Part shown: positions 33,735 to 44,814 of the stretch, one piece after another
Position numbering within the stretch: the stretch's first letter is position 1
Layout of the letters: each line of letters opens with the position of its first letter
Origin: Orobanche coerulescens
Lineage: Eukaryota; Streptophyta; Magnoliopsida; Lamiales; Orobanchaceae
NCBI GenBank assembly: GCA_033398695.1
Contig: CM065801.1
Location: 53,578,358-53,642,357, forward strand
DNA length: 64,000 bases
Reading direction: 5' to 3'
Translations under genes and position numbers: made by a program
The notes under the pieces: model-generated
Database searches by the model: none
What the model was told of the DNA's origin: nothing
The model's input: only the letters and a program-made list of their open reading frames with translations

Positions 33735-34316
33735 TGTTTTGTACGTATTGTTGGGACAGACGGTTGAATGAGCAGATGGCAGAATTTAAATACCTTTTAG
33801 ATGTTTTTTTTATTGTTATTGTCCTTTTATTTTAATCTATGTAATTAGTTATATGGAAGGAGGTTTTATTAATCCGTATGTTGCTCCGGGTTATTTTTGG
33901 TTTATTCAACTCGTGCGATATACCGATTGTATCTAAGATTTCAAAGTTAAAATTTAACCATCTTGTAATTTATACTATCATTTAAAAGTTCATTTTAATC
34001 ACCTTGTGTATTAGAAGATCCACGTGTTTTGTACGTAATGTTGGGGCAGACGGTTGAATGAGTAGATGACAGAATTTAAATACCTTTTAGAGAAGTTTAT
34101 ATGTTTTTTTATCATATCGCTTTTATTTTAGTCTATGTAATTAGTTATATGAAATGAGGCTTTACTAACCCGTATGTTGCTCCGGTGTTGTTTTTTGTTT
34201 ATTCAACCCATGCGATGCACCGATTGTATCTAAGATTTCATAGTTAAAATTTAACCATCTTGTAATTTATACTATCATTTAAAAGTTCATTTTAATCACC
34301 TTGTGTATTAGAAGAT
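33735..34316. repeat. 290-bp tandem duplication
   Basis: Copy one (33735-34024) and copy two (34025-34316) both start TGTTTTGTACGTA and share CAGACGGTTGAATGAG and, later, GATTGTATCTAAGATTTCA. They differ at about one base in fifteen, so the duplication is fairly old. Each includes a decayed form of the CGTGCGATGCACG hairpin found just upstream. Confidence 0.85.
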
Positions 34317-34964
34317 GCATTTGCATTGTGATGTTTATCACAACTTTTGTATTTAAATTAGTTTATTTACATTAAAAGTTACAATTAAAATAGTTTCTTC
34401 ATATATTTACAATTAAAAGTTACAATTAAATCTCCTTCCACATTAAATTAAGGGGTATACGTATTATATAGTATAGATGTTGGCACTGAATATGTATTTG
34501 ACAGAAATTCAGCCTGTGGGGTTGAAGGAGATGAACGTACGTATTTTTTTTTTCTCGTTATCAAAAGTAAAAATTGAAATGAAATTAAAACCAGGAATAA
34601 CAGATTTGAGGTGCTGGAGTATACCTTGATAGATGATAGAGAACAAACGTTGGGCAGCGGCAACTACAGGAGGAAGAGAGAAGTATTGTGTGTTGTATAC
34701 ACTTGTGTGTACCGTGGAAATTTGTGAAGAGTATAATACATTGTATTTATACCCTAGGGATTAAGTTTATGGTAGAGAGCTAAGAAGTATAGTAAAACCT
34801 CTCAAAAAGAATACTCTATTAAGGAATAAACTTTATTTAGGAATAAAAATTTATGGTCCCAATTTGGAACTAGTTATAATTTAGAATAAACTCCATATTG
34901 TCATAATTCATATATTTTCAAATCCCAACATAAGGAAATACACCCCCATTTAGGAATAAATCAT

Positions 34965-34968
<4 letters not shown>
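34317..34968. other. AT-rich spacer
   Basis: No gene is supported. It contains several runs of TAAGGAATAAA at about 34800-34960, which look like short interspersed repeat units. The minus-strand ORF at 34448-34663 has no recognisable domain. Confidence 0.4.
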
Positions 34969-35010
<42 letters not shown>

Positions 35011-35521
35011 GTGCGTTCTATGCAGTACCAATATTAGATGCATTACTTTACAATACTAATTGATACATGAGTTTTGTACTAATTATGCATTAAATATATG
35101 CATTTCGTGCATCAAAATTTCAATGCATTATTTTACAGTACTAATTTATGCATGAGTTTTGTACTAATTATGCATGAAATATATGCATTTCGTGCATCAA
35201 AATTTCAATGCATTAAAATATGCAATATATGCATCAAAATATCGATACATTAAAATATTAGATTATATGCATCAATTTTTTGTAAGAATTAATGCATTGA
35301 AATTGTGATGCACGAAATGCATATATTTCATGCATAATTAAGATAAAACTCACGCATAATTAAGATCAAAAGATCTGCATCTAATATTAGATGCGTATAT
35401 ACATATATATATATATATATGTATATGTATATATGCGATCAATATTAGATGCGATCTTACAAGATTAATTTACGTTGAAATATACGTTTCGTGCATCAAA
35501 ATTTCAATACATTAAATTATG

Positions 35522-35560
<39 letters not shown>
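34969..35560. repeat. Palindromic repeat unit bounded by (TA)n tracts
   Basis: TA tracts at 34969-35007 and 35524-35560 are both followed by GTGGT. Between them an 85-bp unit with CATTTCGTGCATCAAAATTTC is repeated at 35039 and 35124. A partial direct copy lies at about 35455-35520 and an inverted copy at about 35289-35350. The pattern suggests a small transposable element associated with TA microsatellites. Confidence 0.6.
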
Positions 35561-35563
<3 letters not shown>

Positions 35564-35574
35564 GTACTAATTCA

Positions 35575-36890
35575 GAAAGCCCACTGAATCCTATTAATAA
35601 TCATCGCGGGCCTGCTTTGGTCTGGCCCACCCATATTTTTAAGCCCAATAACCCTCCTGCCTATACAGCCCACCTTTCCAAGCATTCTCCTTTTGCTCTG
35701 GGCCTGCCATTTTGGCCCACTTTTAATACCCTGCCCAACCCAACTCCCGTGTCTATTAATGGCAATGATTTGCATCAGGCCATCTCCTCTGGGCCGACCA
35801 CTTCTAAATCTAAGCCCACTGATCTTAACCCACCAACCATTTTACCTCCCCTCTCATTTTCGCCTAAGCCCGCCTAGCCTCCAACCCAATCGACCCAGCC
35901 CAATACCGCTGAAAACCTTTCCCAGCCCAAATCCCCTCCCGATCCACCTAAACCTGCCCACCCCACCATTATACCGAAGGCTAAACACGCTTCTTCCGAA
36001 GCCGACCTCGCCTATCCTCTTGAAGCACAGTCTACTAGGACAGTTTTATACAACCCGGCCCGTCAGTCTGATCCAGCCCTCAATGACCCGACTCGGCAGA
36101 GAACCTCGTATGCTCAAATGGTTAACAATTCTTCCGGTTTGGTCCAGCAACCCGACTCCTCCCAGTAGCCCGGCTCGACAAAGAAATCATTTAATTTTGA
36201 CGGAGCAAAGGTATGTCCTTTTGGTACTCTCTCCTCCGTGAATGAGAAATTGCGTGTCTTATTTTCTACTTTTGATATGAGTACCTTAGCTGCTTCGTGG
36301 GAACGCACCTTAATTCTTAACTTTTCTCATGCTATTCCCACCCCTCGAGATGTGACCGCTGGATTGACTGGTACGAAACTGAGGGGTAAATGCAACTGGA
36401 GTTGGATTAATTATTGTCATATTGCTATTAAATTTGAAAATGAAGAAGATTATATACGAGTGTGGTTAGGCTCTAGTTGGAATTTTCTGGTTGCCTCTCT
36501 CGTGTATTTAAATGGACCCCTACATTTTCCGTTAGGACAGTGACTTTGATGTGCTCGGTGTGGATTAGGCTCCCGGGCCTCCCGATTCATTTATTCCATC
36601 TACGTGCTCTGTACACGATTGCCAAGGCTATTGGCAATCCTATTTTAGTGGATGCGCCGACGGCTACAAACTCACGACTCTCTGTCGCTCGTGTGTGCGT
36701 CGAGATTGATCTCCTTGCGCCCAGATTGCCAGAGATAGAGATCGAATTTGATGACCATGTTCTCACGCAACGCGTGTTTTACGAGAGAGCTCCTTTGTAT
36801 TGCTCTCTCTGCTCACATGTGGGGCACGAGCCCTCTAGTTGCTACATTGCTGGCAACAAAGAACGGCCCTCGCCGCCCCAATGTTAGAAG
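35575..36890 (+). pseudogene. LINE F ORF1 (nucleic-acid-binding protein, frameshifted)
   Basis: The N-terminal part (35575-36189) is Pro-rich, with repeated GCCCA-rich DNA, and runs across several frames. The folded domain starts near 36238. It reads RGKCNWSWINYCHIAIKFEN and, after a shift at about 36500, FKWTPTFSVRTVTLMCSVWI with LPGLPIHLF. This is the DUF4283 (RNA-binding-like) domain of plant LINE ORF1 proteins. A zinc knuckle CSLCSHVGHEPSSC closes it (about 36801-36842). In active LINEs this protein coats the RNA in the ribonucleoprotein. At least two frameshifts disable it. Confidence 0.75.
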
Positions 36891-37734
36891 CCTTCTACTG
36901 CTCCCCCTAAGCAGCAGAAGGCGCAGCCTGCCCCTCCTAAATCCCCAAGGCTCCTACCTTCCTGACAGTTCCTAAGACCTCTAAAGGCAAGGAGACTGCC
37001 ATTTGGCAAGTAGTGACAAAAAAAGGGCCCAAAGAGACGGGAATTATCCCCAAGGGTACGGTTGCCACTGGCCAGCATTCATATTTTGCATCTTTGGCCT
37101 CCTCTTCTAGAGAGGAGGAATATTTAGTAGGTATCGATGACATTATTAGTCTAGGTGATAAGGAGAGTGTTTTGGCTAACAATGCTAGTGACCACAATAC
37201 TGATGAGGTGCTTGCCATTGATGACGACACTGAGTCATCCACTGTTCCTTTTACGTCTAGACTCCATAAGTCTTCCCCCCTGCGCCATGCCAGTGAGGGT
37301 CGCCTTGATGAGCCGATCATCGTGGAGCCTGATACTTTGGCCATGGTGATCTATGAGCCGCCCCTCCCCCCATTTCTTCTCTTCCTTCCCCTTCTCAAAC
37401 TGAATGCGCTCTTATTCGCACACAGGTTGAGATTTCTGAGTCCAGTCTCTCTGCATCGGCTATGGTGCCCCTCATGAAGGCACCAAAGCCCCTTGTTAAG
37501 TGACGACTGTTGTCGTCGTCTGCTGCCCCTGGAGTCACGACCAGGGGTAAAGTTGCCTCTGACTCCTCGACTTCCACACGAGGAAGGGCGGCTTCCCGTG
37601 GATCATTTCCCCCTATCAAGGGGCAATCTGCATCGCCCTTGAAAGGGGACACATCCGCTCGGCAGGGCACACCCCGGAGATGGGGGCGCTCCAGTCAGCG
37701 TCCTGGGTCTTCATTTGAGTCAGTTGGTTAGTTA
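36891..37734 (+). pseudogene. LINE F ORF1 C-terminal tail
   Basis: A low-complexity tail rich in Ser, Pro, Lys and acidic residues continues in changing frames, with the open frame 37013-37477 (GTVATGQHSYFASLASSSRE) as its longest piece. It ends shortly before the ORF2 start. No domain is recognised. Assignment to ORF1 rests on position only. Confidence 0.5.
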
Positions 37735-38578
37735 TGTCGATCCCCATTCTGATATGGAACGCTCGTGGTCTGGTTAACACCGGAGCACAGAAGCGTATTC
37801 GACATCTCACCGCTCTCATAGTTTCTCTTTTATTGGCATTTTGGAACCCATGGGTTCCAATGCTAAATTTGATTTTTATATTCGTTCCTTAGGTTTTGCG
37901 TCGGGACTTTTTAATCGGTCCAACAAGATTTGGTTTTTCTCCTCTTACGGTTTTCAGCACCAGGTTTTGTTGGATACTGATCAAGTCCTTCATCTTGCTA
38001 GTTCTTCTCCCCTTTTTCCCCAGTCTATTTTCATCACTTATGTCTTTGCCAGCACCGTTCGTGCTGGCCGTTACGCCCTTTGGGACACCCTCCGTGAGGT
38101 TGCTTTGGAAGTGGAGGGGTTGCCATGGTTAGTTAGTGGTGACTTCAACATCTTCCTGTATTCGCATGAACGCAAGGGTAGTTCCACAGACCGCTCGCCT
38201 GAGATCCTTGACTTCGCACAGGCTATTGCTGAATGTGAGTTGATTGACGCGGGCTGTGAGGGCGATATTTTCACTTGGGAGCATACTGGTTTGCGGGAAA
38301 GGCTAGACCGTGCTTTATTTAATGAAGCATGGTCGAACGTGTTTGCAGTTTCTACTGTTACTCACCTGCCTCGTCTTCGTTCGGATCATGCGCCCCTTCT
38401 TATCCAGTGTCGATTCTTCTCGACTCGTCACAAGTCGTCATTTCGTTTCCAAAATATGTGGATTCGTCATCACACATTTCTGGACACTGTTAGGGAGGTT
38501 TGGCTTACCCCGACTGGTTTAGTTGGCATGTGTCATTTACATGCCAAACTACTTAGGGTCAAGCGCAGACTGAAATAG
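37735..38578 (+). pseudogene. LINE F ORF2 endonuclease domain
   Basis: The ATG at 37735 starts MSIPILIWNARGLVNTGAQK, matching the W-N-x-R-G-L start of plant LINE ORF2 endonucleases. A frameshift at about 37810-37835 moves the frame to 37841-38578. There the exo-endonuclease-phosphatase motifs WLVSGDFNIFL, the region around RLDRAL and SDHAPLLI are seen in the right order. This enzyme nicks target DNA for target-primed reverse transcription. The early EPMGSNA segment replaces the usual E-P-K motif. An in-frame stop follows at 38576-38578. Confidence 0.83.
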
Positions 38579-39429
38579 TGGAACTGGTCTGTTTTTGGAA
38601 ACCTTTATGCGAAGTTGGATGAGGCCTTGAGGGTTGCTAACGAGGTCGAGCGGCGATATGATTCGGACCCTACTCCGGAAAATAGATCCGTTATGCACCA
38701 TTTTCGCGCTGAGTACCAACTTCGTCTCTCCATGGAGGAAGATTTCTGGAAGCAGAAGGCTGCAGTTTGTTGGGTTGCTGAGGGTGAGCGCAACACCCGT
38801 TTCTTTTAGGGTTTTACGACGCATAAGCGTTGCCAGTCATATATTCACAGTATCGAGGATAATGGTACGACTATTGTTGTTGAGTCGGACATCCGTTCAT
38901 CCATTGTGAATTACTTCAGGACTCTGCTTACATCTGTTGGTGATGTTCTCAACCCCCGGATGACACTTGTTTCCCTTCTATCCCCCCTTCTTTTGATTCT
39001 GATAGTTTATGTGTCCCCCCATCTCCCCAGGATATTCGTGCTGCGGTTTTTGATATTGATCCTCATAGCACTTCTGGGCCCGACGGGTTTTCGTCTTTGT
39101 TTTTCAGCATTATTGGGAGACAATCTTCCGATGTGGAGGGGGCTATGCTCGAGTTCTTTGATGGTCATACCATGCCTCTGGCCATCACGGCGACCACGGT
39201 CGTCTTGATCCCGAAGAAGCCTGTTCCGAGCGGTTGGTCAGATTACCGGCCTATTAGTCTGTGTAATGTGACCAATAAGATTATCTCGAAAATCCTTAAT
39301 GCTCGGCTCCCTTCCGTCCTCCCACTTTTCATCTCTCCGAACCAGAGTGGATTCGTTCAGGGGCGGGTTATTACGGATAATATACTTTTGGCCCAGGAAC
39401 TGATTCAAGACCTCCACGTCTCAGACATT
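38579..39429 (+). pseudogene. LINE F ORF2 reverse transcriptase, part before the Gypsy G insertion
   Basis: After the stop at 38578 the frame goes on with WNWSVFGNLYAKLDEAL and QKAAVCWVAEGERNTRFF. It shifts again near 38970 and 39090 and then reads SDYRPISLCNVTNKIISKIL and SPNQSGFVQGRVITDNILL, the fingers/palm entry of L1 reverse transcriptase. It ends at the target duplication CATGG (39430-39434). The catalytic part lies on the far side of Gypsy G. Confidence 0.85.
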
Positions 39430-39434
39430 CATGG

Positions 39435-41367
39435 TGTAACACCCCCAAGATATTTGAGGTATATTACAGCGCCGTGAATCCCTATATGGGACCCACCAGG
39501 CTGAACAAGCATCATACTCGTCGACTCACAGAAACAACAAAATAACACCTCGTCATAAAGACGCCCAACAAAATAATCCACCCGGTTCCACAGGTCAAAC
39601 ATAACACCATAATCCGACACAAACATAATAAACAACAATACAATCCTGACGAGTAAAAATTCTTAAGTACTCGAGTACTTCTATTAGTTTAAAGACCACA
39701 AAAGGTAAAAACATAGAAGGCAATAAGACACCACTCGTGCATAATCATCACGCACGGCCATCATCCGCATACTGGTCCAGCACCCGCTCGTCTCGATGAA
39801 CCTGACCTGAAATTCATAAAACGAATTTCCCCAAAACGGGTCCCCAGAGGGGTTAGCAATTACGCTAGTACAAGTAACCAAATGAACGACTTACATCTTA
39901 CACATATAGTAAATGCATGCAATCAAGAAAACATAGTTCCAAAACACTCATTTCCTGAAATGCCATAATCAAATCACATTTGTAAAAATTCACCACAATT
40001 AACCGCGGACCCACAGCTTCGTGGATCCCTACCGAGACCCCATCGGATCTAACCCGTAGTGGTTAAAAGCAACTCGCGGTTCCACAGCTTCGTGGATCCC
40101 TACCGAGACCCCATCGGATCTAACCCGTATTGAGTATACACACACACACAATTCCCATCCAGTACTACTATGTCAAGATCGTAAGTTCATAAGGATACTT
40201 GCCTCGGTTAATAGGCGGTGATACGAACGGAAAGGAAGGATCGAACACGACCGCGAGGAACCGGCGGAAATGAACCTAACGATTCGAATAACACAATCAC
40301 AACCAACTCTAGACGAATACGAAAATGGAATACACCCGAAAACCCGCCTACGATTCATGTATATTCGTACCAAAATAACAACGAGGGCGGACCACAACCA
40401 AACCCTCTCGATTCCGTAAAAACCCACAAAATATCCATGAATCCGTAGGAAAGCTAATGATACTAACAATATTAATCGTATTCATCATGAATCCACCAAC
40501 AAAACGGAACGAATCGGAAGAAAATCCCAAAACTCCCAAATTATCCAAAAGTAGGGTTCTAAGAGATATTACCTTTGAAGATCCAAGTACTATGATCCGT
40601 AGAACACGCGTTAGATCAATTATCCGGGCTTCACAACCGAATGAAAATGATGAAAATCAACCCTCAAGTGATTAATGATGAGAAGTTCTCCCCTCAACTC
40701 TCTCTCTCGTGCGCAGGTGAAGGAAAGGAAGAAAAATGGCTGATTTCGCCCAAAAAAAACGAAATTATACAGTTGACGCATCGTGTGCCGCGGCTCAGCC
40801 GAAGTGTGCCGCGGCACAAGCCCAAAAACTGCTCCCAGGGTTCGGCAGTGTGCCGCGGCCCGGCCGGCGTGTGCCGCGGCACCCGGTACAGTCGGGTTTT
40901 GGCCGAAAATGCCACACGAGTGTGCCGCGGCCCGGACGGGTGTGCCGCGGCACTGACTCAGCAGTGTGCCACGGCCCCGGACGGGTGTGCCGCGGCACTG
41001 ACTCGGCCGTGTGCCGCGGCCCCGTCGGCATGTGTCGCGGCACACAATACAGTACGCTCGGCCAAAAACTGGAAAAATGTGTGTGCCGCGGCGCATACTC
41101 CTTGTGCCGCGGCCCACACCCCCTTTGGGTCCTAAAATGATGAAAAATGATTCGGGAAGAGAATAAAAGCAATAGGAATCAATATTTGGGAAACAATAAC
41201 ACGAAATGGATCCACGGCAACCCCGAAACGGCGGTTCCGCACAACAATAACAAGAATCAGATCAATAGATGACAGGAAAGATACACTGAAAGATACACGA
41301 GGGTTACTACAATCGAAAAATACACCGGAAATGAAAATACAAGGGAAAGAAAAATGCGGATATTACA
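39435..41367 (-). repeat. 3' LTR of Gypsy G
   Basis: The LTR is 1933 bp. It differs from the 5' LTR (46269-48129) by scattered substitutions and by about 65-70 bp more in the palindromic array. It contains a two-copy minisatellite of about 66 bp (40001-40132, with CCACAGCTTCGTGGATCCC). On the minus strand a TATAAT (40764-40769) lies just downstream of the palindromic array. Confidence 0.93.
40784..41116. repeat. Palindromic repeat array GTGCCGCGGCAC in the 3' LTR of Gypsy G
   Basis: About twelve copies of TGTGCCGCGGC, many extended to the perfect 12-bp palindrome GTGCCGCGGCAC, are separated by 12-40 bp of variable sequence. On the minus strand the array lies directly upstream of the TATA-like element, in U3. 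Confidence 0.93.
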
Positions 41368-41404
41368 TTCTACCCCTCTAAAAATAAGTTTCGTCCCGAA
41401 TCTT
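41368..41404 (-). other. Hairpin and polypurine tract of Gypsy G
   Basis: On the minus strand the pol stop codon (TAA) runs into AAGATTCG-GGA-CGAAACTT, an imperfect inverted repeat, then TATTTTT and the tract AGAGGGGTAGAA next to the LTR. The same arrangement occurs in H and J. Confidence 0.85.
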
Positions 41405-42654
41405 AAGAAACAAACAACTCAGGGTACCTAGCACGCATGCTATCCTCGGTTTCCCAAGTTGCCTCCTCGACACCGTGTCTCGACCACTGCACTTTGACCA
41501 AAGGGATGGTTTTATGCCTCAGTCGTTTCTCACGATGCTCCAAAATCTTCAAAGGACGCTCCTCAAAAGTAATATCTTCAGCGACATTAATCTCGCCATA
41601 ATCGATGACGTGACTAGGATCCGGGACATATTTCCTCAGCTGGGAAACATGAAAAACGCTATGAACATGACTCAAGGCCGGAGGTAACGCCAAACGGTAT
41701 GCCAACCCACCGACTCGCTCCAGAATCTCAAAGGGTCCAATAAATCTCGGACTCAACTTCCCTTTCTTCCCGAAATGAAAAACTCCCTTCGTCGGCGACA
41801 CCTTTAGCAAAACGTGGTCTCCCACCTCGAATTCCAAAGGTCGACGACGGACGTCGGCATACGACTTCTGTCGACTCTGGGCAGTCAACATTCATTCCCG
41901 AATTAATTCTATCTTCCGTCTCGTCTCTAAAACGACATCCGGCTCGGTCCCGACCAAATCGGACGTCTCATTCCAACAAATCGGTGATCGACATTGCCGC
42001 CCATAAAGTGCCTCATACGGTGCCATCCGAATCGACGCGTGCCAACTGTTGTTGTACGTGAATTCGATCAATGGCAAATGTTCCTCCCAATCACTACTCC
42101 AATCGAGAGCACAAGCACACAATATATCCTCGAATGTCTGGATAGTGCGTTCCGACTGTCCATCTGACTGGGGATGAAAAGAGGTACTCAAACGCAAACG
42201 GGTACCCAACGCCTTATGCACCTTTGCCAGTGCGATACAAAACGGCCATCACGATCCGAAACAATAGACTTCGGAGTACCGTGAAGCCTCACAATCTGCA
42301 CGATAAACACACGGGCTAACTTCTCCGGGCCCCAAGTGTCCTTGATGCCCAGAAAATGTGCCGACTTGGTCAGGCGATCAACAATCACCCATACCATATT
42401 CATGCCCGACCTCGATCTCGGCAAACTCGTAATGAAATCCATCGATATATCTTCCCATTTCCATTCCGAGCAGCGGTGTTGCAAAAACCCCGTCGGCGAT
42501 GCTTGATTTTGACTTGCTGGCAAGTCAAACATCTCGCTACAAACTGCGCGACCTCCTCCTTCATATCATTCCACCAGAAATTCCTTCTCAGGTCCTTGTA
42601 CATCTTACTCGAACCAGGATGAACGGAATAAGGTGTAGCATGGGCCTCACGCAA
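41403..42654 (-). pseudogene. Gypsy G integrase with C-terminal chromodomain
   Basis: On the minus strand, 42654 downward gives the zinc-finger part (SVHPGSSKMYKDLRRNFWW and RCLTCQQVK). After a frame change come the core with WEDISMDFITSLP (first Asp), IVDRLTKSAHF and IVSDRDGRF (second Asp), then after another shift HPQSDGQSERTIQT (glutamate). A TGA at 41892-41894 interrupts, but the frame continues with the GPFEILERVGG region. The chromodomain at the very end reads PLVKVQWSRHGVEEATWETE (about 41403-41510). The chromodomain would direct integration to marked chromatin. At least two frameshifts and one stop disable the protein. Confidence 0.9.
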
Positions 42655-42663
42655 AATACTCTG

Positions 42664-44155
42664 TCACAACTCTGAGTCGTTCGGCACACAAAGCCGACTC
42701 TGGAATCTCAAAGCACCATCCTCGTGAATCACAAACCCAGGAGATTTTCCTTTAAGAACGTTCTCTCGGGTTTGAGTAATCACCGGATCCTCTAACTGCT
42801 TCAGCTTAATTTCATGAATCAAAGACGACGAAATCTCTAAAACACAAAGTTGCCCGACAGTTCCAGGCAACAAAACCTCAACATCTAACTCGATCAAAGC
42901 CCGCCGAAGCTCAGACTGAAACGTAAGGATCTCAAGCATTCGCAACGCAACCGGTTTCTGATTCAAGGCATCGGCCACGACATTCGCCTTGCCCGGATGA
43001 TAAAGGATTTCGAGGTCATAATACTTAATCAGCTCTAACCACCTCCTCTGCCTCATATTCAACTCCCGCTGAGTAAATATGTATTTCAGACTTTTATGAT
43101 CGGTAAAAATCTGACATGCAGAGCCGAAAAGATAGTGACGCCAAATCTTGAGTGCAAAAATGACTGCCGCTAACTCCAAATCATGAGTTGGGTAGTTCAG
43201 CTCATACAGCCTCAACTGTCTCGACGCATAGGCAATGGTCTTGCCGTGCTGCATCAATACGCACCCAAGACCCTGACCCGAAGCATCACTATAAACGGTA
43301 AAACCCTCGTTGCCACATGGCAACGCCAAAACCGGGGCTGAAGTCAAACGCTTCTTCAGTTCCTCAAAACTCGGTGTCTCGTCATTCCCAGACGAACTTC
43401 TCGGATTTACGGAGCAAGCTGCGTAAGTGGCGAGCTAGTTTTGAGAATCCTCGGCGAACCTACGATAGTAGCCCCAAACCCAAGAAACTACGAGCTCTCT
43501 CACATTCTTGGGCGGTGCCCAATCCAACACCTCGATCTTACGCGGATCTACACGAACCCCCTACCGAAATCACGTGACCTAGAAACATCACTTCCTTCAG
43601 CCAGAACTCACATTTCGAGAACTTCGCATAGAGTTGCTCGGTCCTCAAAATGTCTAACACTACCCGCAAATGATGGGCATGCTCTTCCTCGTTCCTCGAA
43701 TAAATAAGAATATCGTCAATGAAGACGACGACACACTTATCTAAATACTCGATAAAGACTTTGTTCATAAACTGCATGAACACCGCCGTCGCATTAGTTA
43801 ACCCGAACGGCATAACTACAAACTCATAATGTCCGTATCTCGTCCGAAAAGCTGTTTTCGGCACATCAGACTCTCTCACCCGGAGCTGGTAGTACCCCGA
43901 TTTCAAATCAATCTTCGAGAATACCGTAGCTCCCTGCAACTGGTCGAACAAGTCATCAATTCTCGGCAAAGGATACTTGTTCTTGATGGTCATCTTGTTT
44001 AATTCGCGATAGTCGATACACAAACGTAGTGAACCATCCTTCTTCCGCAAAAACAGGACCGGTGCGCCCCAAGGCGAGGCGCTCGGTCGAACATACCCCG
44101 ACTCAAGAAGCTCACTCAACTGCTTCTTCAACTCGGACATCTCTGAAGGTGCCAT
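42664..44155 (-). pseudogene. Gypsy G reverse transcriptase and RNase H
   Basis: The segment 43538-44155 is a nearly complete reverse transcriptase with [43 protein letters not shown] and the catalytic [10 protein letters not shown] one-base shift near 43540-43560 breaks the frame. RNase H follows in 42664-43347 with [33 protein letters not shown] and [10 protein letters not shown], carrying the catalytic acidic residues, and then the linker to integrase. A stop at about 42664-42666 separates it from the integrase zinc finger in the same phase. Confidence 0.92.
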
Positions 44156-44814
44156 GCGATAGGGCGCCTTCGAAATAAGAGCCGCCCCGGCTCTAACTCT
44201 ATAGCAAACTCGACCTCACGATCCGGTGGCAATCCCGGTAACTCGTCAGGAAATACATCAGGAAACTCACTAACGATTGGAATCGATGAAAGTTCGACTC
44301 CACCACTCTCCGCCTTCAAGGCGTAGCACCAATAGCCAGTACACCCATTTCGAAGGAGTCTCATCGCCTTCAAGGCGTTAATAACGAATTTCTGGTTCCC
44401 CCTCTTTCGCCCGGCGAAAGAGTGCTCGGTGCCGTCTTCGGCTAACATGGTGATGATCCTCGTGCGGTAGTTCATGATTGCACCATGCCGCTCGAGCCAA
44501 TCATCCCCGAGAATTAAGTCCTCACCCTCAATACCCACAACAATAAGATTAGAGGGCCAAGCCCTCTCACAAATAAATACAGAACAGTCTCGAACCTCCT
44601 AATCACCAACGATCCGATCACCGCTAGGAAGCTTAACAATGAAGGGCTCACAAGGCATCAAACAGTCGAGACTCAAACGGCGCATACAATCCAGAGATAT
44701 GAACGAATGCGTAGTACCAGAATCAAAAAGCACACTGACAGGATGAGAAAGAATATGAACGGTACCTTTCGCCACGGTAGCCGCTGGGTCATCGGCTCTC
44801 CGCATCTCATACAC
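44128..44814 (-). pseudogene. Gypsy G aspartic protease and linker
   Basis: The segment 44599-44814 contains VSVLFDSGTTHSFISLDCM with the D-S-G active site. The next frame, 44128-44538, has LILGDDWLERHGAIMNYRTR and [20 protein letters not shown], the conserved linker before reverse transcriptase. The protease cleaves the polyprotein. Frame changes at about 44545-44600 and 44160 are needed to join the pieces. Confidence 0.88.

Noticed and set aside
35693..36241. 182-codon ORF rich in Pro and Leu
   Set aside because: It is an alternative frame of the low-complexity N-terminal part of LINE ORF1. Its composition comes from the repeated GCCCA-type DNA.
40784..41116. Repeat array that might be taken for a CRISPR
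   Set aside because: The repeat cores are about 12 bp, spacing is irregular, it lies inside a plant retrotransposon LTR, and there are no cas genes.
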